From Shewanella hafniensis (GTDB lineage Bacteria > Pseudomonadota > Gammaproteobacteria > Enterobacterales > Shewanellaceae): a stretch of DNA of 64,000 bases. The number at the start of each line of letters is the position of its first letter. Position 1 is the stretch's first letter. The notes below the pieces were generated by a model, which was not told where the DNA came from, ran no database searches, and was given only the letters and a program-made list of their open reading frames with translations. Positions 8,429-17,742 of the stretch are shown here, piece by piece. The position numbers and the translations under genes were made by a program. The stretch covers positions 1-64,000 of the forward strand of contig NZ_BPFD01000002.1 of assembly GCF_019655335.1 (NCBI RefSeq), written 5' to 3'.

Positions 8429-10663
8429 CTACAACTTCTGCCGTCTTAAGCGGTTGGCGTTCGTGACGACAGTAAGTGAAGACAAAGCCATGGCAGCACC
8501 TGCGATCACGGGGCTTAATAACATGCCCGTAAGTGGATAAAGCACGCCCGCCGCAACCGGAATACCCAAACTGTTATACACAAAGGCGCCGAACAGATTC
8601 TGCTTAATATTGGTAATCGTCGCCCGCGACAATGCCAATAAGTTAGCAATCACTATCAATTGCTGCGACAACAAGGTGATATCCGCACTTTCAATCGCCA
8701 CCTCAGTGCCCGATCCCATCGCGATCCCCACATCCGCGCTCATTAGAGCTGGCGCATCATTAATGCCATCCCCAACCATAGCCACCACATGCCCTTGCTT
8801 TTGTAAATCCAGCACATGTTGTTGTTTTTGCTCGGGCAGTACGCCGGCAATCACTTCGGTGATGCCCACTTGGTCGGCCACCGCCTGCGCCGTTTGTGGG
8901 TTATCCCCCGTTAACAACACCACGCGAATACCCCTTTGCAGCATGGCCGCGATGGCGTCTTTCGCATCGGGTTTAATCGGATCAGCCAGCGCGATAGTGG
9001 CCACTAACTTGCCCGCTTTAGCGACATAAATCGGGGTTTTACCTTGGTTCGCAAAACTTAATGTCGCGTTAGGATCTAAGGCACTGCCATCGGAATTGAC
9101 AATATTCAATGCCGTCATCAAGGCGAGATTACCAATCGCCAGCGATACGCCATCGACCTTGCCCTCAATTCCCTTACCTTGATGGTTCGTAAATGCCTGT
9201 GTGTCGGGTAATTGTGACAGGGATCCCTTGGCATAACTGACAATCGCCCCCGCTAAAGGATGCTCAGAGTGCTGCTCAAGGCTCGCAATCTCGCCCAGCA
9301 AGGTTTCCTTATCGGCATCACTCAGCGTTTGCACTAAATTAAAATCAGTGACTTGCGGCTTGCCTAAGGTGACAGTGCCGGTTTTATCCAGCACCACACA
9401 ATCGACTTTACTGGCGGTTTGCAAGGCCTCGCCATTTTTAACTAACACGCCCATTTGGGCGGCGCGGCCAACAGCAACCATGATAGACATAGGTGTCGCC
9501 AGCCCCAGCGCACAGGGGCACGCTATGATAAGCACGCTCGTTAGCACCACTAACGCATGGCTTAAGGCGGGTGCAGGCCCCACAAAATACCAAATTGCCG
9601 CTGCCAACAGCGCTATCGCCACCACAGTAGGGACAAATACCGCTGAGATTCTGTCAGCCAATCGACCTATGGGCAATTTTGAGGTTTGCGCTTGCTGTAC
9701 CAGTGCAATGATCTTGGCGAGTTTGGTATCTTCTTGCCCCGCCGTCACTCGGTAAACTAAGCTGCCGTTGCCATTGACTGTGCCCGCGCTCAAACTATCT
9801 CCCCGATTTTTAAGCACGGGAATGGGTTCACCTGTGAGCATGGCTTCATCTAGTAGGGATTGCCCTGTTTCGACCTCACCATCGAGGGCAACTCGGTCAC
9901 CGGGGCGCAAACGCAGCTTATCGCCCAGTTTCAACTGACTTATCTCAACCTTTTCATCGCCTTTATCCGTGATCCGAATCGCTGTGGTGGATTGCAATCC
10001 AAGTAATCGCTGCACCGCTTCGCTGGTTTTGCCCCGCGCTTTAAGCTCGAGTCCATGACCTAAGTTAATCAAACCTAGAATCATCACACTCGCCTCAAAG
10101 TACACATGGCGGGTATCCATAGGGAATGCGCTCGGCATAATGACCACCAGCATGGAATAAGCCCATGCCGTACTAGTGCCCAGCACAATCAGCGTATCCA
10201 TATTGGTGGTTTTGGCTTTGAGCGCCCGCCACATACCTTGGTAGAAATGTCCGCCCGTGGTGATGAGTAAGGCCAAAGTGACCAGTCCCATAATGCCCCA
10301 GCCAAGCTGCATCGCTGGACTGTTGATCATCATCTCGCCGCCCAGTAATCCCCACAGCATCATAGGCACGCCCACAACGAGCGCGGCTATAGCTTGGCGC
10401 ATCCGCAGCCGATACTCGGCGGCATCTTCAAGGCGTTTTTCTTCGGCGGCGACTTTTTCATCCACTACTATCTGCGCCGGATAACCTGCATTTTCCATCA
10501 CAGTTAAAGCAGTATCGGCGCTCATCTTGCCTTCTACCGTCACTTGTTTATCGGCGAGATTCACACGCGCTTCGACGCCCGCTTGGGCGGCAAACGCCTT
10601 TTCAATTTTCGCGACGCAGCCAGCACAATTCATATTGGCGACATAGAGTCTGGTCATAGACAT
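8429..10663 (-). CDS. copA: Copper-exporting P1B-type ATPase CopA
   Basis: An inner-membrane pump that exports Cu(I) from the cytoplasm using ATP. The 744 residues contain one N-terminal metal-binding domain (MNCAGC, C13 and C16), then the membrane block with the metal-transport motif CPC (about 383-385, in IIACPCALGLATP), phosphorylation motif DKTGT at about 426, the SEHPLAG motif of the P1B class near 466, and the hinge GDGINDAPAL. All catalytic motifs are present and length is normal for a single-MBD CopA. The start has GAGG 7 bases upstream. It is divergent from cueR; the intergenic region contains a CueR-type promoter with a 19-bp spacer, so copper induction is expected. Confidence 0.96.
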   Translation of the reverse strand: MSMTRLYVANMNCAGCVAKIEKAFAAQAGVEARVNLADKQVTVEGKMSADTALTVMENAGYPAQIVVDEKVAAEEKRLEDAAEYRLRMRQAIAALVVGVPMMLWGLLGGEMMINSPAMQLGWGIMGLVTLALLITTGGHFYQGMWRALKAKTTNMDTLIVLGTSTAWAYSMLVVIMPSAFPMDTRHVYFEASVMILGLINLGHGLELKARGKTSEAVQRLLGLQSTTAIRITDKGDEKVEISQLKLGDKLRLRPGDRVALDGEVETGQSLLDEAMLTGEPIPVLKNRGDSLSAGTVNGNGSLVYRVTAGQEDTKLAKIIALVQQAQTSKLPIGRLADRISAVFVPTVVAIALLAAAIWYFVGPAPALSHALVVLTSVLIIACPCALGLATPMSIMVAVGRAAQMGVLVKNGEALQTASKVDCVVLDKTGTVTLGKPQVTDFNLVQTLSDADKETLLGEIASLEQHSEHPLAGAIVSYAKGSLSQLPDTQAFTNHQGKGIEGKVDGVSLAIGNLALMTALNIVNSDGSALDPNATLSFANQGKTPIYVAKAGKLVATIALADPIKPDAKDAIAAMLQRGIRVVLLTGDNPQTAQAVADQVGITEVIAGVLPEQKQQHVLDLQKQGHVVAMVGDGINDAPALMSADVGIAMGSGTEVAIESADITLLSQQLIVIANLLALSRATITNIKQNLFGAFVYNSLGIPVAAGVLYPLTGMLLSPVIAGAAMALSSLTVVTNANRLRRQKL

Positions 10664-10700
10664 GGGAGATCCCTCACTTGATGTTTTACACTATAGGTCT

Positions 10701-10731
10701 AAGATAAAGTCTCCCATTGCGGGAGAGTCAA
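10701..10731 (-). promoter_or_regulatory. CueR-type copA promoter and operator
   Basis: On the minus strand, -35 TTGACT (10731-10726) and -10 TATCTT (10706-10701) are separated by 19 bp, the long spacer typical of MerR-family-controlled promoters. The spacer holds the dyad ACTCTCCC-N5-GGGAGACT (10708-10728), whose CCC/GGG arms resemble CueR boxes. The adjacent cueR gene makes the assignment strong. Confidence 0.85.
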
Positions 10732-10819
10732 GGATGAATTTGCTCAATGTGATCACATCGACAATTAATTGCTGGGCGAAATGGATAAGACCATTCAGTT
10801 ACTCAAAGAAGAGGTCAAG

Positions 10820-11290
10820 ATGAAGATAGGCGAAGTGGCGAAACAAACAGGCTTGAGCGTTAAGAGTATCCGTTATTACCATGATATTGGCTTAGTGTGC
10901 GGCGAGCGCAATGAGGCAGGTTATCGGGTTTATCGCCATCAAGATATTGAAGCGCTTAAGTTTGTGCATCAATGTCGCGACTTAGGTTTTAGTCTAGAAG
11001 ATTGCAAATCCTTGCTTGGCCTTAAGGGCAATGAAAGCCGTAATGCCGAGGACGTTAAGCAGCTTACCCAAACTCACCTTGCCTATGTCGAAGAGCAAAT
11101 TAATAAGTTGCAACAGCTTAGGGCGCAATTACACCACATGGTGACCCTATGCCAAGGCGGCGAACAACCTCACTGCGCCATTATCGACAGCCTGAGCCAC
11201 GAGGACCACGATACTGACGATGACAAATGCCAAAAAGACCAAAGCCTGCAAGATGCAGGCTCTGAGTGTTGCGCTAAAAACCTGAAGTAA
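10820..11290 (+). CDS. cueR: Copper-responsive MerR-family activator CueR
   Basis: A Cu(I)-sensing transcription activator, 156 residues. The N-terminus MKIGEVAKQTGLSVKSIRYY is the MerR winged helix, followed by the dimerisation helix (about 75-108) and the metal loop. The two ligand cysteines are C111 and C119 in CQGGEQPHC, with the CueR spacing. The C-terminus adds a His/Asp/Cys-rich tail with a CC pair (ECCAKNLK), an extension seen in some CueR/HmrR proteins. Start 10820 is chosen because it gives the canonical MKIGE start and has GAGG (10811-10814) five bases upstream; the frame is open further upstream. Divergent from copA, its obvious target. Confidence 0.93.
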   Translation: MKIGEVAKQTGLSVKSIRYYHDIGLVCGERNEAGYRVYRHQDIEALKFVHQCRDLGFSLEDCKSLLGLKGNESRNAEDVKQLTQTHLAYVEEQINKLQQLRAQLHHMVTLCQGGEQPHCAIIDSLSHEDHDTDDDKCQKDQSLQDAGSECCAKNLK

Positions 11291-11305
11291 TAACGACAAA
11301 TAAGA

Positions 11306-13375
11306 TCAATAACCACGAGTTGCGCGGGGATGACCTTTCAAGACGGGTGGCTTTAACGCCGCAGCATTATCCAGCACCAGAGTGGCCAATTTGCCCGCGG
11401 GAATGAAATTAAACACTTGGCCATAAAATGCGAGTTCGGTCTCTAATCCTGCGGCTCGGTGCTCGGGTTTCCAACCTCCGTGTGGCTCATCTTGATAGGC
11501 GATATAAGCCGTTGGCACACCTCTCACTTTTAACGCCTCATAAATTTTTCGCGACTGCTGTGGCGGCACAATTTGATCCCGCAGACCTTGAAAAATTAAC
11601 AAGGGCTCATTCAAGCCTTCAAGATGATACAGCGGCGACAGCTCCCTATATCGGGCTTGATTATTCGCATAAGGCCCAATGAGTTGATCTAAATACCCAG
11701 TCTCAAACTTATGGGTACTCTTGGCTAGCTGTTCAAAATCACTGATCCCCGCGTAACTGACACCCGCTTGAAACACATCATAAAAAGCCAAGGACGACAT
11801 CACAGTTAACCCACCAGCGCTTACGCCTCGAATCGCCAGCTTTTGTCCATCAACCCAGCCTTTATCAACCAAATAACGGGCCGCATTGACCGCATCTTCC
11901 ACATCGGCCTGGCCCCATTTTCCGTAAATACTTTGACGATAGGCACGGCCAAAACCACTGCTACCGCGAAAATTAACATCGAGCACCGCAAAGCCACGAC
12001 TGGTCCAAAATTGAATATCACTGCGATAAGCCAAACTCGCTCGCGCCGTTGGGCCACCGTGCAGCATCACGATGAGCGGCGGACGGGTATCATGGGGCGC
12101 AGTATAGTTGGGGTTAACTGGACCATAAAAATAACCGTAGGCTTGCTGGTTAACGCCGGTTTTAAAGGTAATATTTTTTGCCCGAGAAATATAATTGGGG
12201 TCTAGCTTTGGCAAGCTAGGCGTATACACCAACTCAGTGCCGCGGCCGATGACTTTATAAATACCCTTCTCTGGCGTCGCCTTAGCACCCACAAAATAGA
12301 CGGCATCTTCACCTCTAATCACTTGGGTAATTTCGCCGAAATCGACAGCTAAAGACTCGGTCAAACCCGAATCCAAATGCAGCCGGATTAGCGCCGCCTG
12401 ACTGCCAAGCATATAACTGGCAATAATGGTTGTTTCAGATTCGAAGGCGTAGTTGTGATTACCTAAATGCCAATCAGCCACGGCAAACTCGGCTTTTTTG
12501 CTCAGCACAGGGGCTAAGGTATTTTGTGCTGTGACTCGATAGATATTCCACCAGTTACTGATATCCGACACGACATACAATTGTCCATCAGGGCTGAATA
12601 ATGGCTGCGTCACGGAAGAATCCGTAGGCGTGTTGACCTGACGAATATTGTGTAATTGCCCTTTACGGTCGAGATCGCCAAGCCAGAGAATACTGCTGTC
12701 CCATGGCATGTAGGGATGTTCCCACGTGATCCACGCCAGTTGGCTATTATCGGGCGAGATGGCGGGCGAAGAAATAAAATCATGCCCCGAGACAAAGGTA
12801 TCACCTTCGCCAGCAAAGTTAAGATTGATTGTTACTAGACTCGCCTTGGGCTCACCGGGCTGGCGATGATCCTCACGCACGCAGATAATTCGCGATCCTT
12901 TGGGATAAGCAATACAGTCGGCATGACGGGTGCCATTGGGCGTTAACGGCAGCGGAGGTTGATTAGGAGCGAAACGATAAAACAGTTGGTCCTGTGCCTT
13001 AGTGGCAAACAAACTCTGACCTATCCCTAAAAAGGCGGCGCCGCCGTATTCATGGACGGTGGATTTAACATTAAAGCTTGGTGGTACAACGTCAGTGATA
13101 TTACCCTTTTTATCGAGACGCTTAATCCCTACTTGACCTTGTCTATCACCATCGGCTTCAGAAAAATAAATCGCCCCATCTACGCTTTGCAACTCGGCCA
13201 CATTATCGGCCTGTTCAAATACCTCATTTGCCGATAAGGGAGACAGCCAACTGCCATAGGGCGCAATGATACGCCCACCATTATCACTTAGATGCGGTGT
13301 TTCTTTGTTCGAGCGCTCGCAAGCCCCCAAACAAAACAAACTCCCAAGCACCCATAAATATCCATGTAACTTCAT
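11306..13375 (-). CDS. S9-family prolyl oligopeptidase-type lipoprotein peptidase
   Basis: A serine peptidase of 689 residues. A lipoprotein signal ends at LGAC with the lipidated cysteine at residue 19, so it should be anchored in the cell envelope. About 40-390 is a beta-propeller region; about 420-670 is the alpha/beta hydrolase. The nucleophile elbow is GVSAGG (Ser about 520), the acid lies in GLRDQIVPP (about 599) and the histidine in DEPHGG (about 632), so the triad is complete. Family members cleave short peptides, often after proline or as dipeptidyl/acyl peptidases; the exact substrate is not predictable. Monocistronic, ending 15 bp from the convergent cueR with no obvious terminator between them. 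Confidence 0.88.
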   Translation of the reverse strand: MKLHGYLWVLGSLFCLGACERSNKETPHLSDNGGRIIAPYGSWLSPLSANEVFEQADNVAELQSVDGAIYFSEADGDRQGQVGIKRLDKKGNITDVVPPSFNVKSTVHEYGGAAFLGIGQSLFATKAQDQLFYRFAPNQPPLPLTPNGTRHADCIAYPKGSRIICVREDHRQPGEPKASLVTINLNFAGEGDTFVSGHDFISSPAISPDNSQLAWITWEHPYMPWDSSILWLGDLDRKGQLHNIRQVNTPTDSSVTQPLFSPDGQLYVVSDISNWWNIYRVTAQNTLAPVLSKKAEFAVADWHLGNHNYAFESETTIIASYMLGSQAALIRLHLDSGLTESLAVDFGEITQVIRGEDAVYFVGAKATPEKGIYKVIGRGTELVYTPSLPKLDPNYISRAKNITFKTGVNQQAYGYFYGPVNPNYTAPHDTRPPLIVMLHGGPTARASLAYRSDIQFWTSRGFAVLDVNFRGSSGFGRAYRQSIYGKWGQADVEDAVNAARYLVDKGWVDGQKLAIRGVSAGGLTVMSSLAFYDVFQAGVSYAGISDFEQLAKSTHKFETGYLDQLIGPYANNQARYRELSPLYHLEGLNEPLLIFQGLRDQIVPPQQSRKIYEALKVRGVPTAYIAYQDEPHGGWKPEHRAAGLETELAFYGQVFNFIPAGKLATLVLDNAAALKPPVLKGHPRATRGY

Positions 13376-13438
13376 TGTTTCTCCCCAATGTTTGCCAACT
13401 TCACAAACCGAAACAAAATAGGAACGTACGAAAATTGG

Positions 13439-13699
13439 TTATTTTTTAAATTTTTTTAAGAACCAATTTACCACTTGCACTTGCTGTACTTGCGTTAAGC
13501 CAAAATAAATACACACCCAAGGTGAGATAAGGAAAAACCACGGGATCACGGCCACGGAGCGACCACTGAAGAGCAGAAAAAAGAACCCGCAATAGATCAC
13601 AATCAACCCTAAGACACCCACGATCAACATCATGCGTTTAGTGATTTTCTCAAGCCAGAGGGCTTTATCCTGCCAAGACATCCGGATGTTAAGCTCCAT
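13439..13699 (-). CDS. Small membrane protein of unknown function
   Basis: An 86-residue protein I do not recognise. After an amphipathic N-terminus (MSWQDKALWLEKITKR) come two membrane segments, about residues 31-52 (IVGVLGLIVIYCGFFFLLF) and 57-76 (IPWFFLISPWVCIYFGL), and a basic C-terminal tail ending KKFKK. The frame is open to 13765; starts at 13699 and 13681 (MSWQ) are both possible and neither has a good ribosome-binding site. It stands 63 bp upstream of the S9 peptidase on the same strand. Confidence 0.55.
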   Translation of the reverse strand: MELNIRMSWQDKALWLEKITKRMMLIVGVLGLIVIYCGFFFLLFSGRSVAVIPWFFLISPWVCIYFGLTQVQQVQVVNWFLKKFKK

Positions 13700-13844
13700 T
13701 ACATGCGACAACATGTATGTAAAGTTATGTAAAAAAACGGGAGGGCGATTGTTGAAGGTTAACAACTAAATGTCAACTCCAACAGTAAAATCTAAATAAA
13801 TCCAAAGACTGAGTTTAAAAAACCACTATATTTCTTTACGCAAT

Positions 13845-13871
13845 AAAAAACCGAGCCTCAGCTCGGTTTTT
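13845..13871 (-). terminator. Terminator of the branched-chain acyl-CoA operon
   Basis: AAAAAACCGAGC, loop CTCA-centred, GCTCGGTTTTT: a GC stem with A- and T-runs on both sides, 25 bp past the stop of the last gene of the operon. It could also serve transcription arriving from the left. Confidence 0.88.
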
Positions 13872-13895
13872 ATGAATATCAATAAGATACCGCCA

Positions 13896-14654
13896 TTATA
13901 GACGGATACCACCATCGATTTCGAACACGCGACCATTGACATAGTCGTTCTCGATAATAAAGCGTACGGTAGAGGCTATCTCGTCAGCATGACCCAAGCG
14001 TCCTACTGGCACTAGCTTCTCTAAACGCTCCAGCGCCTCAGGTTTCATTGCCGCTGTCATCTCAGTAGCAATAACGCCCGGTGCAACCGCGGCACTACGG
14101 ATATTGTAACGCGCTAATTCCTTCGCCCAGCCAACAGACATGGCCGCGACGCCTGCTTTTGAAGCGGCATAGTTCGACTGACCCATGTTGCCCGCTTTCG
14201 CTAAGCTAGAGATATTAACAATCACGCCCGCTTGACCGGATTCAATCATGGCCGCTGCCGCCTCACGACCGCAGAGGAAGCTACCCGTCAAGTTCACATT
14301 GATCACAGATTGAAATTGCTCGAATGACATACGGTCGGTGACTTTGCCGTCTTTGGCCTTGACTAACAGGCCATCGCGCAGAATACCGGCGTTGTTCACT
14401 AACACGTTAACTTGGCCAAAGTCTTCGAGAATATAGGCAAAACCTGCCACGACGTCTTCTTCGTCGGTAATGTCTAAGGCATAACCTTGGACTTCAGTGT
14501 CCGATCCAAGCTCAGCGCAAGCTCGCTCGAGTTTTTCTTGGTCCACGTCGATAAGCGCTATCTTAGCACCCGCCTGCGCAAAATTTTGCGCCATTGCCAG
14601 ACCTAAGCCACCCGCGCCGCCAGTAATGACGACAACCTTATCTTTTAAATCCAT
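13896..14654 (-). CDS. SDR dehydrogenase of branched-chain acyl-CoA degradation (IvdG-like)
   Basis: A short-chain dehydrogenase of 252 residues. It has the cofactor motif TGGAGGLG (11-18), NNAG near 95, and the catalytic YxxxK (Y162, K166 in SNYAASKAG). It resembles FabG-type reductases, but as the last gene of a valine/isoleucine operon its likely substrate is 2-methyl-3-hydroxybutyryl-CoA in the isoleucine branch; in Shewanella regulon reconstructions the equivalent gene is called ivdG. It follows mmsB by 24 bp and is followed by a clear terminator. The substrate is inferred from context. Confidence 0.85.
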   Translation of the reverse strand: MDLKDKVVVITGGAGGLGLAMAQNFAQAGAKIALIDVDQEKLERACAELGSDTEVQGYALDITDEEDVVAGFAYILEDFGQVNVLVNNAGILRDGLLVKAKDGKVTDRMSFEQFQSVINVNLTGSFLCGREAAAAMIESGQAGVIVNISSLAKAGNMGQSNYAASKAGVAAMSVGWAKELARYNIRSAAVAPGVIATEMTAAMKPEALERLEKLVPVGRLGHADEIASTVRFIIENDYVNGRVFEIDGGIRL

Positions 14655-14678
14655 CTGGTTATCCCTTGTTAACTATGT

Positions 14679-15581
14679 CTATTTTTTAAGTTGTGCAAAT
14701 TGTTCAAAAATACTGGAAAAATCTCGGCGGCCGTTACCTTGTCTTGCATGATTAACATACAAGCTGCGGGCTAAAGCGCCCATTGGCGTGCTGGAGTTGC
14801 TCAATAATGCGGCTTCTTGGGACAGACCGAGATCTTTAACCATCAAATCTACCATAAAGCCGCCCTGATAGCCCTTAGAAGAAGGTACAGTCTCCATCAC
14901 ACCTGGGCAGGGATTGTACTTCTCTAACGTCCAGTTGCCACCACTGCTGACCTTCATAATGTCGGACAAGACTTTAGGATCGAGACCATGGTCAATGCCC
15001 ATTTGCAACGCCTCTGAAGTACCGACCATCAACACAGATAACAGCATGTTATTGCAGATTTTAGCGACTTGTCCCGCACCTGGGCCACCGGCGTGGAATA
15101 TGTTCACCCCCATAGCTTTCAGCACTGGCTGACCCCGCTCAAATGCGCTATCGGAACCACCACAAATAAAGGTTAAAGTGCCCGCCGCCGCGCCTGCAGT
15201 GCCGCCAGAAACCGGTGCATCCATAAACTCTATGCCGCTTTTAGCCGCTTCGGCCGCCACTAATTGCGCGCTTTGCGCATCTATGGTCGAGCAATCGATC
15301 AGTAAAGTATCACCCGCAACAACCTCGAGCAGGCCTTTGTCTGTGCCATTGCCTAAATATAAATTTTTCACATGCTTACCCGCAGGCAGCATAGTGATCA
15401 CTACATTGGCACCCGCCGCCGCGCCGCAAGCCGTACTAGAAACAAAGGCCCCTTGCTCGGCAAGGCTTTGCATGGCTTCTGGGACTAAATCAAATACGCG
15501 AACCGTCATGCCCGCTTTTAATAAATTGGCTGCCATTGGGCCGCCCATATTACCTAAACCTATAAATGCTACTGTACTCAT
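14679..15581 (-). CDS. mmsB: 3-hydroxyisobutyrate dehydrogenase
   Basis: An NAD-dependent enzyme oxidising 3-hydroxyisobutyrate to methylmalonate semialdehyde in valine degradation; 300 residues, the usual length. The N-terminus carries the Rossmann motif FIGLGNMGGPMAANLLKAG; DAPVSGGTAGA near 123 is the substrate-binding signature, and the catalytic lysine lies in GAGQVAKICNN near 172. The following gene is the SDR. A 177-bp gap separates it from the preceding hydrolase, the largest inside the operon; that gap contains a small hairpin (15690-15708), so a processing site or secondary promoter there is possible. Confidence 0.94.
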   Translation of the reverse strand: MSTVAFIGLGNMGGPMAANLLKAGMTVRVFDLVPEAMQSLAEQGAFVSSTACGAAAGANVVITMLPAGKHVKNLYLGNGTDKGLLEVVAGDTLLIDCSTIDAQSAQLVAAEAAKSGIEFMDAPVSGGTAGAAAGTLTFICGGSDSAFERGQPVLKAMGVNIFHAGGPGAGQVAKICNNMLLSVLMVGTSEALQMGIDHGLDPKVLSDIMKVSSGGNWTLEKYNPCPGVMETVPSSKGYQGGFMVDLMVKDLGLSQEAALLSNSSTPMGALARSLYVNHARQGNGRRDFSSIFEQFAQLKK

Positions 15582-15689
15582 GCTGTCACTCCTGTGTGCT
15601 GTTCTTTTTTTAGTGTAGTGATACTGCTAGTCTGTTGATTATGCTGTCGTTATCACAGAGTAAAGCGAACTTGGCTGAGCCTATACACT

Positions 15690-15708
15690 CAGCACTATTC
15701 AAGTGCTG
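15690..15708 (-). other. Small hairpin in the gap before mmsB
   Basis: CAGCACT (15690-15696) and AGTGCTG (15702-15708) form a perfect 7-bp stem with a 5-base loop. No T-run follows on the minus strand, so it is not an obvious terminator. It might modulate mRNA stability inside the operon. Confidence 0.35.
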
Positions 15709-15758
15709 CGTTAATCAAGTCAACGCTTAGTCAACTCTATGCACAATTAACTCAACGC

Positions 15759-16910
15759 TTAGCTCAGTTGGCTAAAGGGATGCGCCTCGCCCCAAGGGGA
15801 AGTCAATATTTGCTCAAGTACAGCGGTAGGCACTGAGCTAACATCCTTAAAGCGCCACTGGGGTTGTCTGTCTTTATCAATCAAGAGTGCGCGAACCCCT
15901 TCGCAGAAATCACCATGGGCACACACGTTAACGCTGGCGGTTAATTCCCATTTAAAACATTCAGCTAAGCTTAACTTAGTACCAAGTTGTGATTGGATAT
16001 TAACCAGATGCCAGCTGATAGGACTGCCTGCAAGGAAGGTGTCGCGCGCCTTCATTAACCAAGCATCTTCCGAGGCTAACGTCGACATACGCGTAACGAT
16101 ATCCTCCAAGCTGCCCGCCATCAGTCGATCGATATTATCTTGGCTGTCCGCCAATACACTTTCGCCCTTCGGGATATCCACTTGATTAGATAACTCGTTG
16201 ATCATGCTATCTAAGCGTTGATGATTAAGCGCAGGTGTATCGCTCCAATCTAAAGTGGCCATGGCATCGAACATCAGTTCTTTGTCGTCACGGTTCAGGT
16301 AATGATCCGCAAGGCCCACATAACAGGCATCGGCAGCATTGAGTTGATAGGCAGTGAGCCCTAAAAACAGTCCCATTTTGCCCTGCATGCGATTAAGGAA
16401 ATAACTGCCGCCCACATCGGGGTAAAGGCCAATCGTCACTTCAGGCATAGCAATACGCGAAGTTTCGGTAACAACTCTGTGGCTTGCGCCCGCCATCAAA
16501 CCGAGCCCACCGCCCATCACAATGCCGTCGCCCCACACCAATACAGGTTTGCCAAAGGTATGCAGTAGATAATCGAGGCGATATTCCTCTTCGAAGAAAA
16601 CCTTCGCCTCCTCAGTCACTTGTCCTTTAGCGGCAATGGATGCATGGTATAAAGCACGCACATCACCACCCGCACAAAATGCCTTCTCACCGCTGCCATC
16701 GAGTACCACACAGGCGATTAACGGATCTTTTTTCCACAAATTGAGCTGCGCCGTCATAGCGCGCACCATGTCTAAATCTAAGGCGTTGAGGGCTTTTTCC
16801 ACATTGAGTGTCACCACCCCAATCAACTTACCGGACGCGGTGGCTAAGGTTTGAAACACCACGTTTTGCGTGGTAGTGGCCTGATTTACCTTATCTACTA
16901 CATTAGTCAT
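15759..16910 (-). CDS. 3-hydroxyisobutyryl-CoA hydrolase
   Basis: A crotonase-fold thioesterase of 383 residues, longer than a hydratase and typical of 3-hydroxyisobutyryl-CoA hydrolases, which release 3-hydroxyisobutyrate in valine degradation. Visible motifs are KAFCAGGDVRALY (oxyanion hole) and GIVMGGGLGLMAGASHRV. The next gene, mmsB, uses its product, supporting the call over enoyl-CoA hydratase. The start at 16910 overlaps the upstream stop as TAATG, with GGAAGA seven bases before it; an in-frame ATG at 16925 would give five more residues. Translational coupling with the upstream hydratase is likely. Confidence 0.9.
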   Translation of the reverse strand: MTNVVDKVNQATTTQNVVFQTLATASGKLIGVVTLNVEKALNALDLDMVRAMTAQLNLWKKDPLIACVVLDGSGEKAFCAGGDVRALYHASIAAKGQVTEEAKVFFEEEYRLDYLLHTFGKPVLVWGDGIVMGGGLGLMAGASHRVVTETSRIAMPEVTIGLYPDVGGSYFLNRMQGKMGLFLGLTAYQLNAADACYVGLADHYLNRDDKELMFDAMATLDWSDTPALNHQRLDSMINELSNQVDIPKGESVLADSQDNIDRLMAGSLEDIVTRMSTLASEDAWLMKARDTFLAGSPISWHLVNIQSQLGTKLSLAECFKWELTASVNVCAHGDFCEGVRALLIDKDRQPQWRFKDVSSVPTAVLEQILTSPWGEAHPFSQLS

Positions 16911-17683
16911 TAGCGGTTCTTCCAATCAGCTTTACGTTTGCCCAAAAACGCATTCACGCCTTCGGCCTGATCTTCGGTATCAAATAACCCGACAAATAAT
17001 TCACGCTCAATCGGCAGCGCTTGGCTACGCGCCATAGTGCGGCCCGCTTGAATGAGTGTCTTGCACGCTGTGACGCTGCTTGGGCTTTGGTTGGCCACTT
17101 TCGTTGCAAGGGCAATTGCCGCATTGAGCGCTTCGCCCGTTTCAACCACTTCTTCAACTAAACGCAGATTCAAAGCCTGAGTCGCATCGACGCGCTCACC
17201 GCATAAAATCATCCGTTTAGCCCAACCTTCACCGACTAAAGCGGTCAAATTCTGGGTGCCACCCGCGCAAGGTAATAAACCCACTGTCGCTTCAGGCAAT
17301 GCCATTACAGCTTGGATTTCAGCGATACGAATATCGCAGGCCAGTGCGACTTCTAAGCCGCCGCCCATGGCATAACCGTTAATCGCGGCAATCGATACAC
17401 CGCGAAATTGGCTTAAGGTTTCAAAAGCTTCGCCGAAGTGCTTTGCCATCGTCGCCGCATTGCCTTTGTCACCGTCACTAAACAGCTTCAAATCGGCACC
17501 GGCAGAGAAAAACTTTTGCCCTTGGCCCGTTAACACTAAGGCATAAATTTCTTTATTCGCATTCAGCTCAAGCACTTTGGCTTTGAGCGCCTGCAAACTC
17601 TCGGCGGTCCAAGTGTTTGCCGGTGGATTATTCATCGTCAGAATGGCCGTATGGCCTTCGATACGTTCTACTAAATATTCCAT
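16910..17683 (-). CDS. Enoyl-CoA hydratase (branched-chain operon)
   Basis: A crotonase-family hydratase of 257 residues acting on methacrylyl-CoA or tiglyl-CoA. Both catalytic glutamates of the family appear: one in GGGLEVALACDIRIAE, the other in MALPEATVGLLPCAGGTQ. The FFSAGADLK oxyanion motif is present near residue 62. Its stop overlaps the start of the 3-hydroxyisobutyryl-CoA hydrolase gene; it lies 59 bp after the acyl-CoA dehydrogenase gene. Confidence 0.92.
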   Translation of the reverse strand: MEYLVERIEGHTAILTMNNPPANTWTAESLQALKAKVLELNANKEIYALVLTGQGQKFFSAGADLKLFSDGDKGNAATMAKHFGEAFETLSQFRGVSIAAINGYAMGGGLEVALACDIRIAEIQAVMALPEATVGLLPCAGGTQNLTALVGEGWAKRMILCGERVDATQALNLRLVEEVVETGEALNAAIALATKVANQSPSSVTACKTLIQAGRTMARSQALPIERELFVGLFDTEDQAEGVNAFLGKRKADWKNR

Positions 17684-17742
17684 CTATATAGACTCCTTTT
17701 ATGTTATCGCCAACCGATAAGTCACACTGCTTGCGAGTGGAC

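Noticed and set aside
13896..14654. FabG 3-ketoacyl-ACP reductase
   Set aside because: Sequence is FabG-like, but the operon is branched-chain acyl-CoA degradation and no fatty acid synthesis gene is adjacent.
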